From Coptis chinensis (taxonomy: Eukaryota; Streptophyta; Magnoliopsida; Ranunculales; Ranunculaceae): a DNA stretch of 64,000 bases. The translations under genes and the position numbers were made by a program. The notes under the pieces were generated by a model that saw only the letters and a program-made list of their open reading frames with translations, ran no database searches and was not told the origin of the DNA. The stretch is taken from NCBI GenBank assembly GCA_015680905.1, contig CM027383.1, positions 36,392,501-36,456,500 of the forward strand. Reading direction: 5' to 3'. Below are positions 35,347 to 45,600 of this stretch, in pieces. Positions within the stretch are counted from its first letter, which is position 1. Every line of letters begins with the position of its first letter.

Positions 35347-38300
35347 ATGACAACCGACAAAGAAAGCTACAAGATAGAGAAGTTTGACGGAACAAACTTC
35401 GGCTATTGGAAGATGCAAATTGAGGACGTAATCTATCAAAAAGATTTGATGGAAACGTGGGTGAGAAGCCCGAGGAGATTCTGCAAGGCATATGGGATTT
35501 GCAAGATAGAAAGTCATTAGCCACAATCCGATTGAGTCTCTCGAAGTCGGTAGCTTTCAATATTAAAACCGAGAAGACAGCGAAGTCTCTCATGGAGGCA
35601 CTTACTACGATGTATGAACAACCCTCGGCCGCGAACAAAGTCTATTTGATCACCAAGCTATTTAGTATAAGAATGTCGGAGGGGACCTCCTTCAAGGATT
35701 ACCTAAATGAATTCAACCAAACTAAGGACCAATTGGAGTCGGTTGAGATTACATTTAGTGATGAGGTGCTAGCTTTGGCGATACTTGGACTTCGAAGTTG
35801 GAAGGCGACTATGGCGGCTATTAGTGGCTCTGCGGGAATGACCAAGTTAAAGTTTGAGCACGTTGTTAGTATGGTACTAACCGAGAAAATCCGAAGGCAG
35901 GATTGTCCTTCATCTTCGGGGTCAACTTCAGGGTCGGCATTGAGCACTGAAAGTAGGGGAAGAAATTCAAACAGGAGTTGTGGTAAGAAAAGGTGGAGGG
36001 GGAGATCGAAATCTCAAGCCCCCCAATTGCAAAGCGTTGAACACAAACCTCGAGATATAAGTGAAGTTATATGTTACCATTGTGGTAGGCCTGACCACTA
36101 TAGTCCCAATTGCCCGGCACCAAGAAACAACAACAACATTAATAAGAACAAGAAAAAGAATCAAGAAGCTAATGTTGTTGAGATGGTAGATGATGCCTTA
36201 ATATGTTCGATGGAGCAAAAAAAAGAATCTTGGGTACTTGATTCCGGCACATTTTTTCATGCTACCACACATTGAGAGTTCTTTAAGAACTACACCGAAA
36301 GTGACCTTGGAACGGTCTTTCTCGGTGATGACCAACCTTGTGACATTGTCGGCAAGGGTGACGTGCATGTCAAGATAAATGGCTCGTCATGGTTATTGAG
36401 GGACGTCAGACACGTTTCGAATTTGAGAAAGAATTTGATTTCTGTGGGGCAATTAGCAAGTGAAGGATTTGTTATAGTCTTTACCGGTAACACTTGGAAG
36501 GTCTCGAAGGGTTCAATGGTTGTTGCAAATGGTAAGAAAGATGGTACTCTCTATATGACTACACATGGGTGTGAGTCGATTGCCGTGGCACATGGCAAAG
36601 AGGATTTGAATGTTTGGCACCGTAGACTTGGTCACATGAGTGAGAAAGGAATGAAAATCCTTCACTCTTCTAATAAACTCCCAAAGTTACAGTCGAGTGA
36701 AATTGACTTCTGTGAGAACTGTGTATTTGGAAAGTAGAAACGGGTGAGTTTTCAGAGAATGGGTTAGACTCCGAAAGCTAGCAGGCTTGAGTTGATTCAT
36801 ACAGATCTCTGGGGGACAGCTAATGTCTCTTCACTTGGCGGAAAGTCATATTTTGTGACTTTCATTGATGACCATACTAGGAAGGTGTGGGTCTATTTCT
36901 TGAGACACAAGTCAGAAGTATTTGAAGTGTTCAAGACTTGGAAGGCCATGGTTGAGAATGAGACAAGCTTGAAAGTAAAGAAGCTGAGATCTGACAACGG
37001 TGGAGAGTATGAGGATTCAGGTTTTAAGAAGTACTGTGCTGACAATGGCATCAAGATAGAAAAGACTTTGCCAGGGACACCTCAGCAGAATGGGGTTGCA
37101 GAGCGGATGAATAGAACACTAACAGAGAGAGCTAGGTGTATGCGTATACTAGCAGGCTTGCCCAAGCAGTTCTAGGTAGAAAGTGTTAGCACAACAGCTT
37201 ACCTGATCAATAGAGGACCGTCAGTACCTTTGGATTTTAAGATTCCAGAGGAAGTGTGGAGCAGGAAGGATGTGAACCTTTCTCATTTGAAGGTGCTTGG
37301 TTGTGTGTCCTATGTCCACATTAGTGACCAAGCTAGAAGCAAGCTTGATGCTAAGTCACTAAGTTGTACCTTCATCGGCTATGGCGGTGATGATTTTGGG
37401 TATTGCTTTTGGGATGATCAAAATCGGAAAATCATTCGTAGTAGAGATGTTGTGTTTAATGAGAAGGTGATGTACAAGGACAGAGGTGAAGCACAAACCA
37501 AGGAATCGGTTTCTGAGAGAGTGCAACAGTATGTTGAGTTGGAAGACTTTGATGTAAGTCGGTGGTATAGTGGGATCCCCACAAATCGGAGGATAGCGAT
37601 AGTAGTGACTTCGGATAACAATGAGGATACTACACCACGAGTCCATCTCCACCTCGTGCCCCAATGAAGACATCCAGTCCACATGTACCGAGTACGAGAT
37701 ATCCACCCTCCACCTATGTGAATTATTTGCTACTTATTGATAGTGACGAGCCTCAATGCTATGATGAAGCATTGGAGGCGAGTGATGCAAGCAAGTGGGA
37801 GCTTGCTATGCAAGATGAGATGAAGTCCTTCATCTCTAATGGCACTTGGGAGTTAGCCAAACTACCCATGGGTAAGAAGGCTCTACAGAACAAATGAATG
37901 TTTAGAGTCGAAGAGGAACATGATGGTTCCAAGAGATACAAAGTGAGGCTAGTTGTCAAGGGCTTTCAGCAGAAAGCAGGTGTTGACTTCACAGAGATAT
38001 TCTCCCCAGTGGTGAAACTGAATACCATTGGTCAATGTTGAGTATTGTTGCAGCAAAAGATTTGTATCTTGAGCAGTTGGATGTTAAAACTGGCTTCCTC
38101 TATGGTGGACTAGTTGAGGAAATTTACATGCAGCAACCGGAGGGTTTCATCAAGAAGAGTAAAGAGAATATGGTATACAGGCTCATAAAGAGCTTGTATG
38201 GTTTGAAACAAGCCCCTAGGCAGTGGTACAGGAAGTTTGATAACTTCATGCATGGAAATGGCTACTATAAGTGCAACGCTGACCATTATTGCTACTTCAA

Positions 38301-39296
38301 GAGGTTCGACTCCGCTACGTCATTCTATTGCTATATGTTGATGATATGTTAGTAGCGAGTTCTGATATGTCCGAAATTGGGAGATTGAAAGAGAAGTTGG
38401 CAAGTGAGTTCTCTATGAAGGACTTGGGTGCAGCGAAACAGATTCTAGGGATGAGGATCAAAAGAGATAGGCACGAAGGTATTCTGGAGTTGTCTCAGGC
38501 TGAGTATGTTGAGAAGGTATTGAAGAGGTTCAACATGGGTAGTGCGAAACCAGTTTGCACACCTTTGGCAGTCCACTTCAAGTTGTCCAAGGAACACTCT
38601 CCCAAGACTGTTGAGGAAAGAAACTTCATGGCTAAGGTACCATACACCTCTGCCATTGGAAGTCTTATATATGCCATGGTTTGCACGTGTCCGAATATAG
38701 CCCAAGCAGTGGGAGCTGTCAGTAGATTTATGTCTAATCCTGGCAAATAACATTGGGAAGCCATGAAGTGGATATTGAGATATCTGAGAGGTACTACTGA
38801 GAAATGCCTATGTTATGGAAAGGGTGTTGTGAACTTGTAAGGGTATGTGGATGCCGACTTTGCAGGTGAGGTAGATCGTAGAAGACGCACTATTGGTTAT
38901 GTCTTTACAGTAGGTGCTACTGTAGTAAGTTGGATTTCTCAATTACAGAAGATTGTTGCTTTGTTTACCACAGAAGCAGAGTATGTGGCCGTTACAAAGG
39001 CAAGCAAAGAGAAGATTTGGTTACAGGGATTGATGGAAGAGCTTGGGATGAAGCAAGAGAGGAGTGTGTTACACAGTGACAGTCAGAGTGCTATACATCT
39101 TGCTAAGAATTCGGCCTTTCATTCTAGGACCAAGCACATTGGTCTCCGGTATCATTTTGTCCGATCTTTGTTGGAGGATGAGGTTTTGGCACTTGAGAAG
39201 ATCCAAGGGAGTGAGAATCCGGCAGATATATTGACCAAGACTGTGCCTACTGAGAAGTTGAAGTTGTGTTCAACTTCGGTGGGTCTTCTTGCTTGA
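35347..39296 (+). pseudogene. Gag-Pol of Copia element E
   Basis: ATG 35347 (MTTDKESYKIEKFDGTNFGY) starts gag; a frameshift near 35455 leads to the frame 35457-36275. A CX2CX4HX4C knuckle (CYHCGRPDHYSPNC) lies at about 36072-36113 and the protease site WVLDSG at about 36232. In-frame stops then fall at 36273, 36736 and 37173. The integrase has HRRLGH..., C-x2-C, HTDLWG, FIDDHTR and GTPQQNGVAERMNRTL. RT spans 37664-38750 with frameshifts and has LYVDDMLVAS. RNase H (38847-39296) has DADFAGEVDRRRRTIGY, TTEAEYVAVTKASKE, DSQSAIHLAKN and ADILTKTVP. The motif set fits the Tork/TNT1-94 group. At least five stops and four frameshifts make it non-functional. Confidence 0.93.
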
Positions 39297-39394
39297 AGAT
39301 CATGATGGATGAGCCGAGTGTTTCATTAGTAAATTGGATTTGGATTGAGTTGTTACAATTGAGATGTGATGTGCATGTAAAATCTCGAAGGTTC

Positions 39395-39406
39395 CAAGTG
39401 GGAGAT
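39395..39406 (+). other. polypurine tract of Copia element E
   Basis: aagtgggagatta directly precedes the LTR start. GTGGGAGATT is the common form in Tork elements. Confidence 0.75.
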
Positions 39407-40085
39407 TATTGGGTTGTGGAACCGTCTAGCTTTGCTCCGGTGTCCTACTATGCCACTTTCACGGTTTTTTTGTTTGGAGAAGAAGGCGCACCTTACACTG
39501 CACTTGGTCTTGTCCAAGGCACCCCATCATCTGTGAGAAAGTTCTTGGAAGTTGGGAGCGACCCGTGCTTTCGACCACGCCTTATCCGGCGCACCCCCGC
39601 CATGCCTTCCAAATTTTCACGATTTTTGATATTTTGGCTCAAAGCCCATTTTCTCACCTTTTTCTATGTGTACCTATATAAAGGAAATAAAATAGGGTTT
39701 TGAGACAACTTTGAGAGATTCATTTCTTGGGTATTGTGGGAGCTCTATTGAGCTAGGGTTTTGAGTGATGCCTCTTGTTCTTGATTCTTGTTACCGCTTA
39801 TAAACTCTCCAATCTTTGTTATAAAGGAAACTTCGGCTCTTGTGTGGATGTAGGTAACATTTACGAACCACCTTAAATCTTTTATGTCTCTTTGTATCAT
39901 TTACTTCCATATTTATTGTTTGCTATGATTGTGATGATAAATTAGTGGTTTTGCTTGTTGAGTTTGTTATGATAACTACCAAAGTCTTGGGTGGGTGACT
40001 TCCTTAGTGTGATCTCCAAGTTGAAGTCATTTGGGATAGAAAATAACTAGATTGAGTTGTGACTTTCTAGTGAAATCTCCCAACA
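39407..40085 (+). repeat. 3' LTR of Copia element E
   Basis: This 679-bp LTR starts TATTGGGTTG (from TGTTGGG by one change) and ends CTCCCAACA, an inverted terminal pair. A TATA box with context cctatataaagg lies at about 39673-39684. The last 315 bp match 30767-31080. Confidence 0.9.
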
Positions 40086-40620
40086 AAACACCTTTAAAAA
40101 TGTATGTTCTAGTTTCTTCGACATAAGCTAGTTTCAAAATAGAACCTTCTAGCTTTCGATGCCCCTATAAGGCCGAGTGCATATACAAGTAACTCAAGCC
40201 ACACAAATAACAAACATTTGGATAGAGGATAGTTTACATCATCTTCTTCTTCATTATCTATTCGGTATGAGTTAATTGATGTAGCTTATATACTTGAATG
40301 AGTTGCAACACTTGTATGATGAACATCTTTACTACATTCTTCCTATTTTTCCATGTCTCATTGGACTTCAACATTTTTCCAGAACTTTTAGCTATCTAAA
40401 GCTCTTAAAAGTCGTATATGGGAGTGGATTTGCTTTCTATAAAAATAACATCTTTCATACGGACATTTAGTCGTAATTTGACCGGCTTTATCAGTTTGTA
40501 ATCATCTCGATCTTATAATCTATATAACAAATAAGGGAGGAGTGGGACGACAAATTCCACCTCATAAGGTGATATTTGGTCGTGCCACCCCCTCACCACA
40601 GCCACTAGATTGTTTTCCTG
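40086..40620. other. intergenic, nothing recognised
   Basis: AT-rich DNA right after the Copia element. I see no ORF, repeat or regulatory motif I would defend. AAACA (40086-40090) is the candidate right-hand target duplication of E, whose partner would be off the window to the left. Confidence 0.5.
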
Positions 40621-41360
40621 GGGTGAGTTAACAAGTTTTTTTGGGTGAGTTTACAAAAATTCTCACCTCACCCAAAAAGTGTGGACTGTTTTTGGACTTA
40701 ATTTTTATGGGCATTGGCTCTAGAAACATGAGTAGAGGGGGGATGTGCCAAATAAAATTCTCACCTCATTACACCCCCCCCCAAAAAGTGTGGACTATTT
40801 TTGGGCTGAATTTTTATGGGTCATTGAGCTCTAGAGACATGAGTAGAGGGATCGGAAGGCGCTATCTGTGCCATACTTGTGGAAGGGGGGTGGGGATGTG
40901 TATCGGGCCCGGAGAAGCCGCAGCATTCTTTGCCGTGATTTTTGGGGTGAGTTTAAAAAATTCTCACCTCACCCAAAAAAGTGTGGACTGTTTTGAATTT
41001 GAATTTTTATGGGCTGTTGAGCTCTGGAAACATGAGTAGAGGGGGCGGATGCCAAAGGCGTATATCCGCGTGCCATACTTGTGTTGGGGGATGTGCATCA
41101 GGGCACCGGCTGGCGATATCTGTCTTGCCGTATTTTTGGGGTGAGTTTAAAAAAAATTCTCACCTCACCCAAAAAAAGTGTGGACTGTTTTTGGACTGAA
41201 TTTTTATGGGCTGTTGAGCTCTGGAAACATGAGTAGAGGGGGGATACGCCAAAAAAAATTCTCACCTTACCCACTCCACCCAAAAAAAATGTGGACTGTT
41301 TTTAGGTTGAATTTTTATGGGTTGTTGAACTATGGAAACATGAGTAGAGGAGGGGGGGGG
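40621..41360. repeat. five-copy irregular tandem repeat
   Basis: A core of about 85 bp recurs at 40661-40742, 40759-40850, 40962-41042, 41158-41240 and 41259-41355. It starts tctcacctcacccaaaa, passes agtgtggactgtttttgg and ends gaaacatgagtagagg. Spacers between copies vary and carry GC-rich bits (ggcgctatctgtgccatac, ggcgtatatccgcgtgcc). Next to copies 1, 3 and 4 the reverse complement of the core start (ttttggggtgag or ttttttgggtgag) precedes it, giving a hairpin. ORFs spanning the array are by-products. Confidence 0.85.
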
Positions 41361-42650
41361 GGCGTGGATGCGCCGAAGGCGCATATATATATGTAATGTA
41401 AATGCAGCACGGACAAATACTAGTGTAAAACGTTGATAAGTAGATTTTGCTATCTGCCCATATTGTCCATATTTTTTTGTACAATTATTTTAAAATAGAT
41501 ATCGCGACCCATTCTACAAGCTTGACTTGACATTCCTTCCACATCATTGAAGTTTTTCTTAAATGACTAGATAAATAAATTCAACTTTTCAAGTCTTGCA
41601 GTAGATGGAACTCCAAAGTCCATATACACTTTGACTGTTTATTAGTGAATAACCCCTTAAACGGGTCATAAAAGAAAATACTTAATCCAACATATGGTTT
41701 GAACTTTGAAGTATAACATTTAGAAATATTATTCCATCAAATAAACGATTATTCTCAAGTCTTCTGATATATTTCAATAATAATAATAAAAGTTTTGTAA
41801 TATATTTAAGTGAATGAGGACACTAATAAGCCAGATAAGTTGACATTAGAAAGTCAAACGTTTTAGATTGGAGATTATTTATTGTTTTCGGATAAGTGAT
41901 TGGAGGTTAATTGCCATCCAACGTACTGCTGCTTATATAACCTTTAGTGTCAATCATTATATATAATTTATTCTTTAAAAAACAAGTGTTATAAGCAAAG
42001 AGTTGCAATTGAACATGTTCAAGAATTTATAGGAACTTTTTAGATTCGTACCTTTAAAATACTTTTCTCTACTGTAATAATATTACAATCTAATATAAGT
42101 TCTTGTTAAACTCAGGCTTCAAGATTGACTTTCAGGCAATATATATTACCAATCTACTATGAAAAAAAACAATATATTGTGCTAAAACAATGTAACCAAA
42201 ATGTTGTTACAAAACTATTTTTAATTGAGAAGTTTCTACATACATTGTATATTTAGGTCTCTCTATCTTTAGGCCATAATCTATTATTTCGTCACTTTGA
42301 AAACGTACCCCATTTAATTAAACTAATCAAAAAATGACATAACAACCATACACTAATAAAAAAACCAAACCAAACTTCATTCCTTCCACGTACAATTGAC
42401 TTCGTACAATTGATTTTGACTTTGACTTTCCGGAGCAAAAGCAGAGAATAAAAAAAACTAGAAAACAAATTATATGCTTTCCGATCATTCCGCTTGCCAT
42501 CATCAACTTTTCAGCTCAATCTTCATTGCCAGCAAATTCAATCTTCAAATAACATTTTTCATGTCACCTTTTCATCCATAGTTTACAAACCATAAAACAA
42601 AAAGAGAAAAAAAAAAAAATTTTACGTACCATGTTTTCGATCCAAAAGAC
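41361..42650 (+). other. upstream region of the MAPKKK5-like gene
   Basis: AT-rich non-coding DNA. A possible Helitron-like end, CTAGT (41419-41423), lies after a TGCGCC-GAA-GGCGCA hairpin at about 41369-41383, but the spacing is unusual. The 5' untranslated region probably starts after about 42450, where the base composition becomes C-rich. I cannot place a transcription start. Confidence 0.4.
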
Positions 42651-45600
42651 ATGCAGTGGTTGCAAAGCGCATTTTCATCATCGTCCTCACCAAAGTCATC
42701 ATCATCATCTTCTACAAAACAACAAACTTCATCTTCACCAACAAAACGAGACATAGCATTGATTTTCAAAAAAGCAACCCACCAACATCGTCGTCAACCA
42801 AGATTAACACGTGCAAAGAAACTTAGACATTTACGTGATATTGATGTAGGTAGATTACCATTAACAAACTTTTTACGTTTATCTGATAATAATAATAATA
42901 ATAATTGTGCACCATCACCTAGTGAACTTGAGTATCCTTCATCAAGGTCATCACCTGCACAACCTCAACCTTTGCCTTTACCTGAATTATCTGTGTTTTT
43001 TCGAGATACTCCTTTGAATGCTTCGCCTTATTCGGGACGGTTTCCGTTGCCTTCTCCTAAAGAGGTGACTACTAATATTAGAGCGCCGTCTGAGGAGAGG
43101 GGGGAGGAGATTGGAGGCGATGCCGGGTCTTGTGTTGGAATTGGAAGGTATGGGTTTTTATATGTTGGAATTATTTTTTTAGATTATTGTCTTGTTAAAT
43201 TTTGGGATTATAATAAGTAATAATTTGGGATTGTGTTGAACTTTGTTATACAAGGCCACAATGCCGGGTGTTTGAGAGATTTTTGTGTTCTAGGCTTCTA
43301 GCATAACGCGATTATTTTCTTAAGCTATAGAAATTGTAATAATAATTGGTATTGATATTTAGGCGTGATTGGATGTTATGTAGAGGCAGTTTTTCTCTGT
43401 AAAGAATACTTTTATCGTTCGCCGAGAAAACATTACCCTATGAATTATTGAGAATCAGCTATTTTAAAGTCAGCACTTAGCAGCATAGCTACAACCTAGA
43501 GGATTTGCTACTTCTTTTCTTCTGAAACATATTGCCAATTACCAAAGCAAGGATTCATGCATCTAGTTAATTGGGATCTTGATGCGATAGCATAAGTATT
43601 TGTGGCAGGTCAAAGTAGTATTAATAAATCTAAAACAAGTAGAACATAGAATCCCGCAATTCCTTCCATGTTTTAGTTGAACAAGAGATGGTTAGCAATT
43701 CTTCTTTGGCTTTACACATGAAATAGATTTAGCTTTGAGTATATAGGGAATAAATAAATTGTTGAGATTAAGGACCTAGAGGAGCAGTGTCAATTTTGTT
43801 ATGCTCCTTTGTTATCTTTTGTGATAAATTTCAGTACATCCTGCCCATTGTGTTGGATTAATATTCTCTAGCTTCCATCATCTGGAACTTGTATTGTTTA
43901 CATGTGTAACTCTTGCATTGAAGGAATTCCACTTACCAGACCATCAACAAGAATACAGAACAGGTTGACACATTGTCAAGAAAATCTCCAAGTGATCGTG
44001 GTAAGAAGGTGCATCGAGATCGAATTGGGTTCGGAAATGTTGAGAGCAGTTTCAGGATTAATGCTTCTGCTATGAGCGCTCCAGGAAGTGGCTTATCCAG
44101 TCCCACACTTAGCCCTCGAAGATCAAGTATTGGGGAATTTTCCCCTTCTCCTCATGGGGCTTATCGAGGATATGTTTGGTCTGCCCCAGAGATGGCAGCC
44201 ACAGACATGTTTACAAGTCCACCTCCACAAAACTTGTTTGATAAACTGTGGTCTAGCCCTGATGGCCCTGTCTTGAATCCCAAAAATCCAAGGGGATCTC
44301 CCATGCATCCTAACATATCTCCAGAAAGCTCTACTTCACGGCATGAGAGTAATGGTCATGGCCTCACTCCCAAAAATCCAAGTGGATCACCCTTGCTTCC
44401 TAAGAATTCCCCAGAGAGCTCTGCTTCCCAGCATCAGAATAATGGCCCTAGCCTGAATCCCAAAAATTCAACTGGGTCTCCCATGCATCCTAAGATGCCT
44501 CCAGAGACCTTTGCTCCACGGCATGAGAGTAATGGTCCTAGCCTGAATCCCAAAAATTCAAGTGGATCTCCTTTGCATCCTAAGATGTCCCCTGATACCC
44601 GTGGTTCACGGCATGAGAGTAATGGTCCTAGTCTGAATCCCAAAAATTCAAGTGGATCTCCCATGCATCCTAAGATGTCTCCAGAGACCTGTGCTCGACG
44701 GCATGAGAGTACTGGTCCTAGCCTGAATCCCAAAAATTCAAGTGGATCTCATTTGCATACTAAGATGTCCCCTGAGACCTGTGCTTCACGGCATGAGAGT
44801 AATGGTCCTAGTCTGAATCCCAAAAATTCAAGTGGATCTCCCCTGCATCCTAAGATGTCTCCAGAGACTTGTGCTCGGCGGCATGAGAGTACAGGTCCTA
44901 GCCTGAATCCCAAAAATTCAAGTGGATCTCCTTTGCATACTAAGATGTCCCCTGAGACCTGTGCTTCACGGCATGAGAGTAATGGTCCTAGTCTGAATCC
45001 CAAAAATCCAAGTGGATCTCCCTTGCATCCTAAGATGTCTCCAGAAAGCTCTTCACTGCCCGAAAGTGAAGGTCAGGCCTCTGTTCACCCTTTACACCGT
45101 CCTCCAGGATCTTCTGTATCTTCTCAGACGGTGTTGGCACATCAAACTTTAATTAAAGCTGAGGTATCACCGATGATAAGTCAATGGAAAAAGGAAAACT
45201 TATTGGACGTGGTACTTTTTGGAAGTGTTTATGTTGCCACCAATCGGTAGTTATCAAATTTTTATTAATTTCTTTAAGGTTTATTTGTCTCTTCCACTGT
45301 GAAGACTAACCAGTGTTCTACCTACAGGGAAACTGGGGCTTTATGTGCAATGAAAGAAGTTGATTTGATTCCTGATGATCCTAATTCTGCCGAGTGTATA
45401 CAGCAATTAGAGCAGGTTATTTGGCTGATCGCCTTACATTCTTTAATTTTATGTACAATGCTTTTATCTAAAAAAGGAAGAAATGAAAAATCAAAAAAAG
45501 AAAAACTCACAATGTATGTTAGGTACTAGATTATCTGTTGATTATTATACTTATTGCTAGGTGAGCTGTTCTGTTCTTACAATTTTTGAAATCTGTCTTT

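Larger units (their letters stand above)
30767..40085 (+). mobile_element. Copia element E (Tork/TNT1-like), hosts elements A and D
   Basis: The order gag-protease-integrase-RT-RNase H on the plus strand is Copia order. The 3' LTR is complete (39407-40085). The 5' LTR survives only as its last 314 bp (30767-31080), next to an initiator-tRNA-Met type primer site (tggtattgaagc). Element D lies in the leader. Element A appears to sit inside the 5' LTR, so the first 360 or so bases of that LTR should lie left of the window. Several stops and frameshifts show it is dead. By hand, about a dozen substitutions separate the two LTR copies over the shared ~315 bp. Confidence 0.82.

Noticed and set aside
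39266..39703. 145-residue ORF at the end of Copia element E
   Set aside because: It spans the purine tract and LTR start and has no protein motif; it overlaps the RNase H end by chance.
41369..41423. Helitron 3' end (hairpin then CTAGT)
   Set aside because: The hairpin is about 35 nt from CTAGT instead of the usual ten or so, and no 5' TC end or helicase remnant was found.
44434..45003. Long antisense open frames inside the kinase exon (44434-44733 and 44749-45003)
   Set aside because: They arise because a 90-bp in-frame repeat lacking antisense stops is copied nine times; they have no start context or family resemblance.
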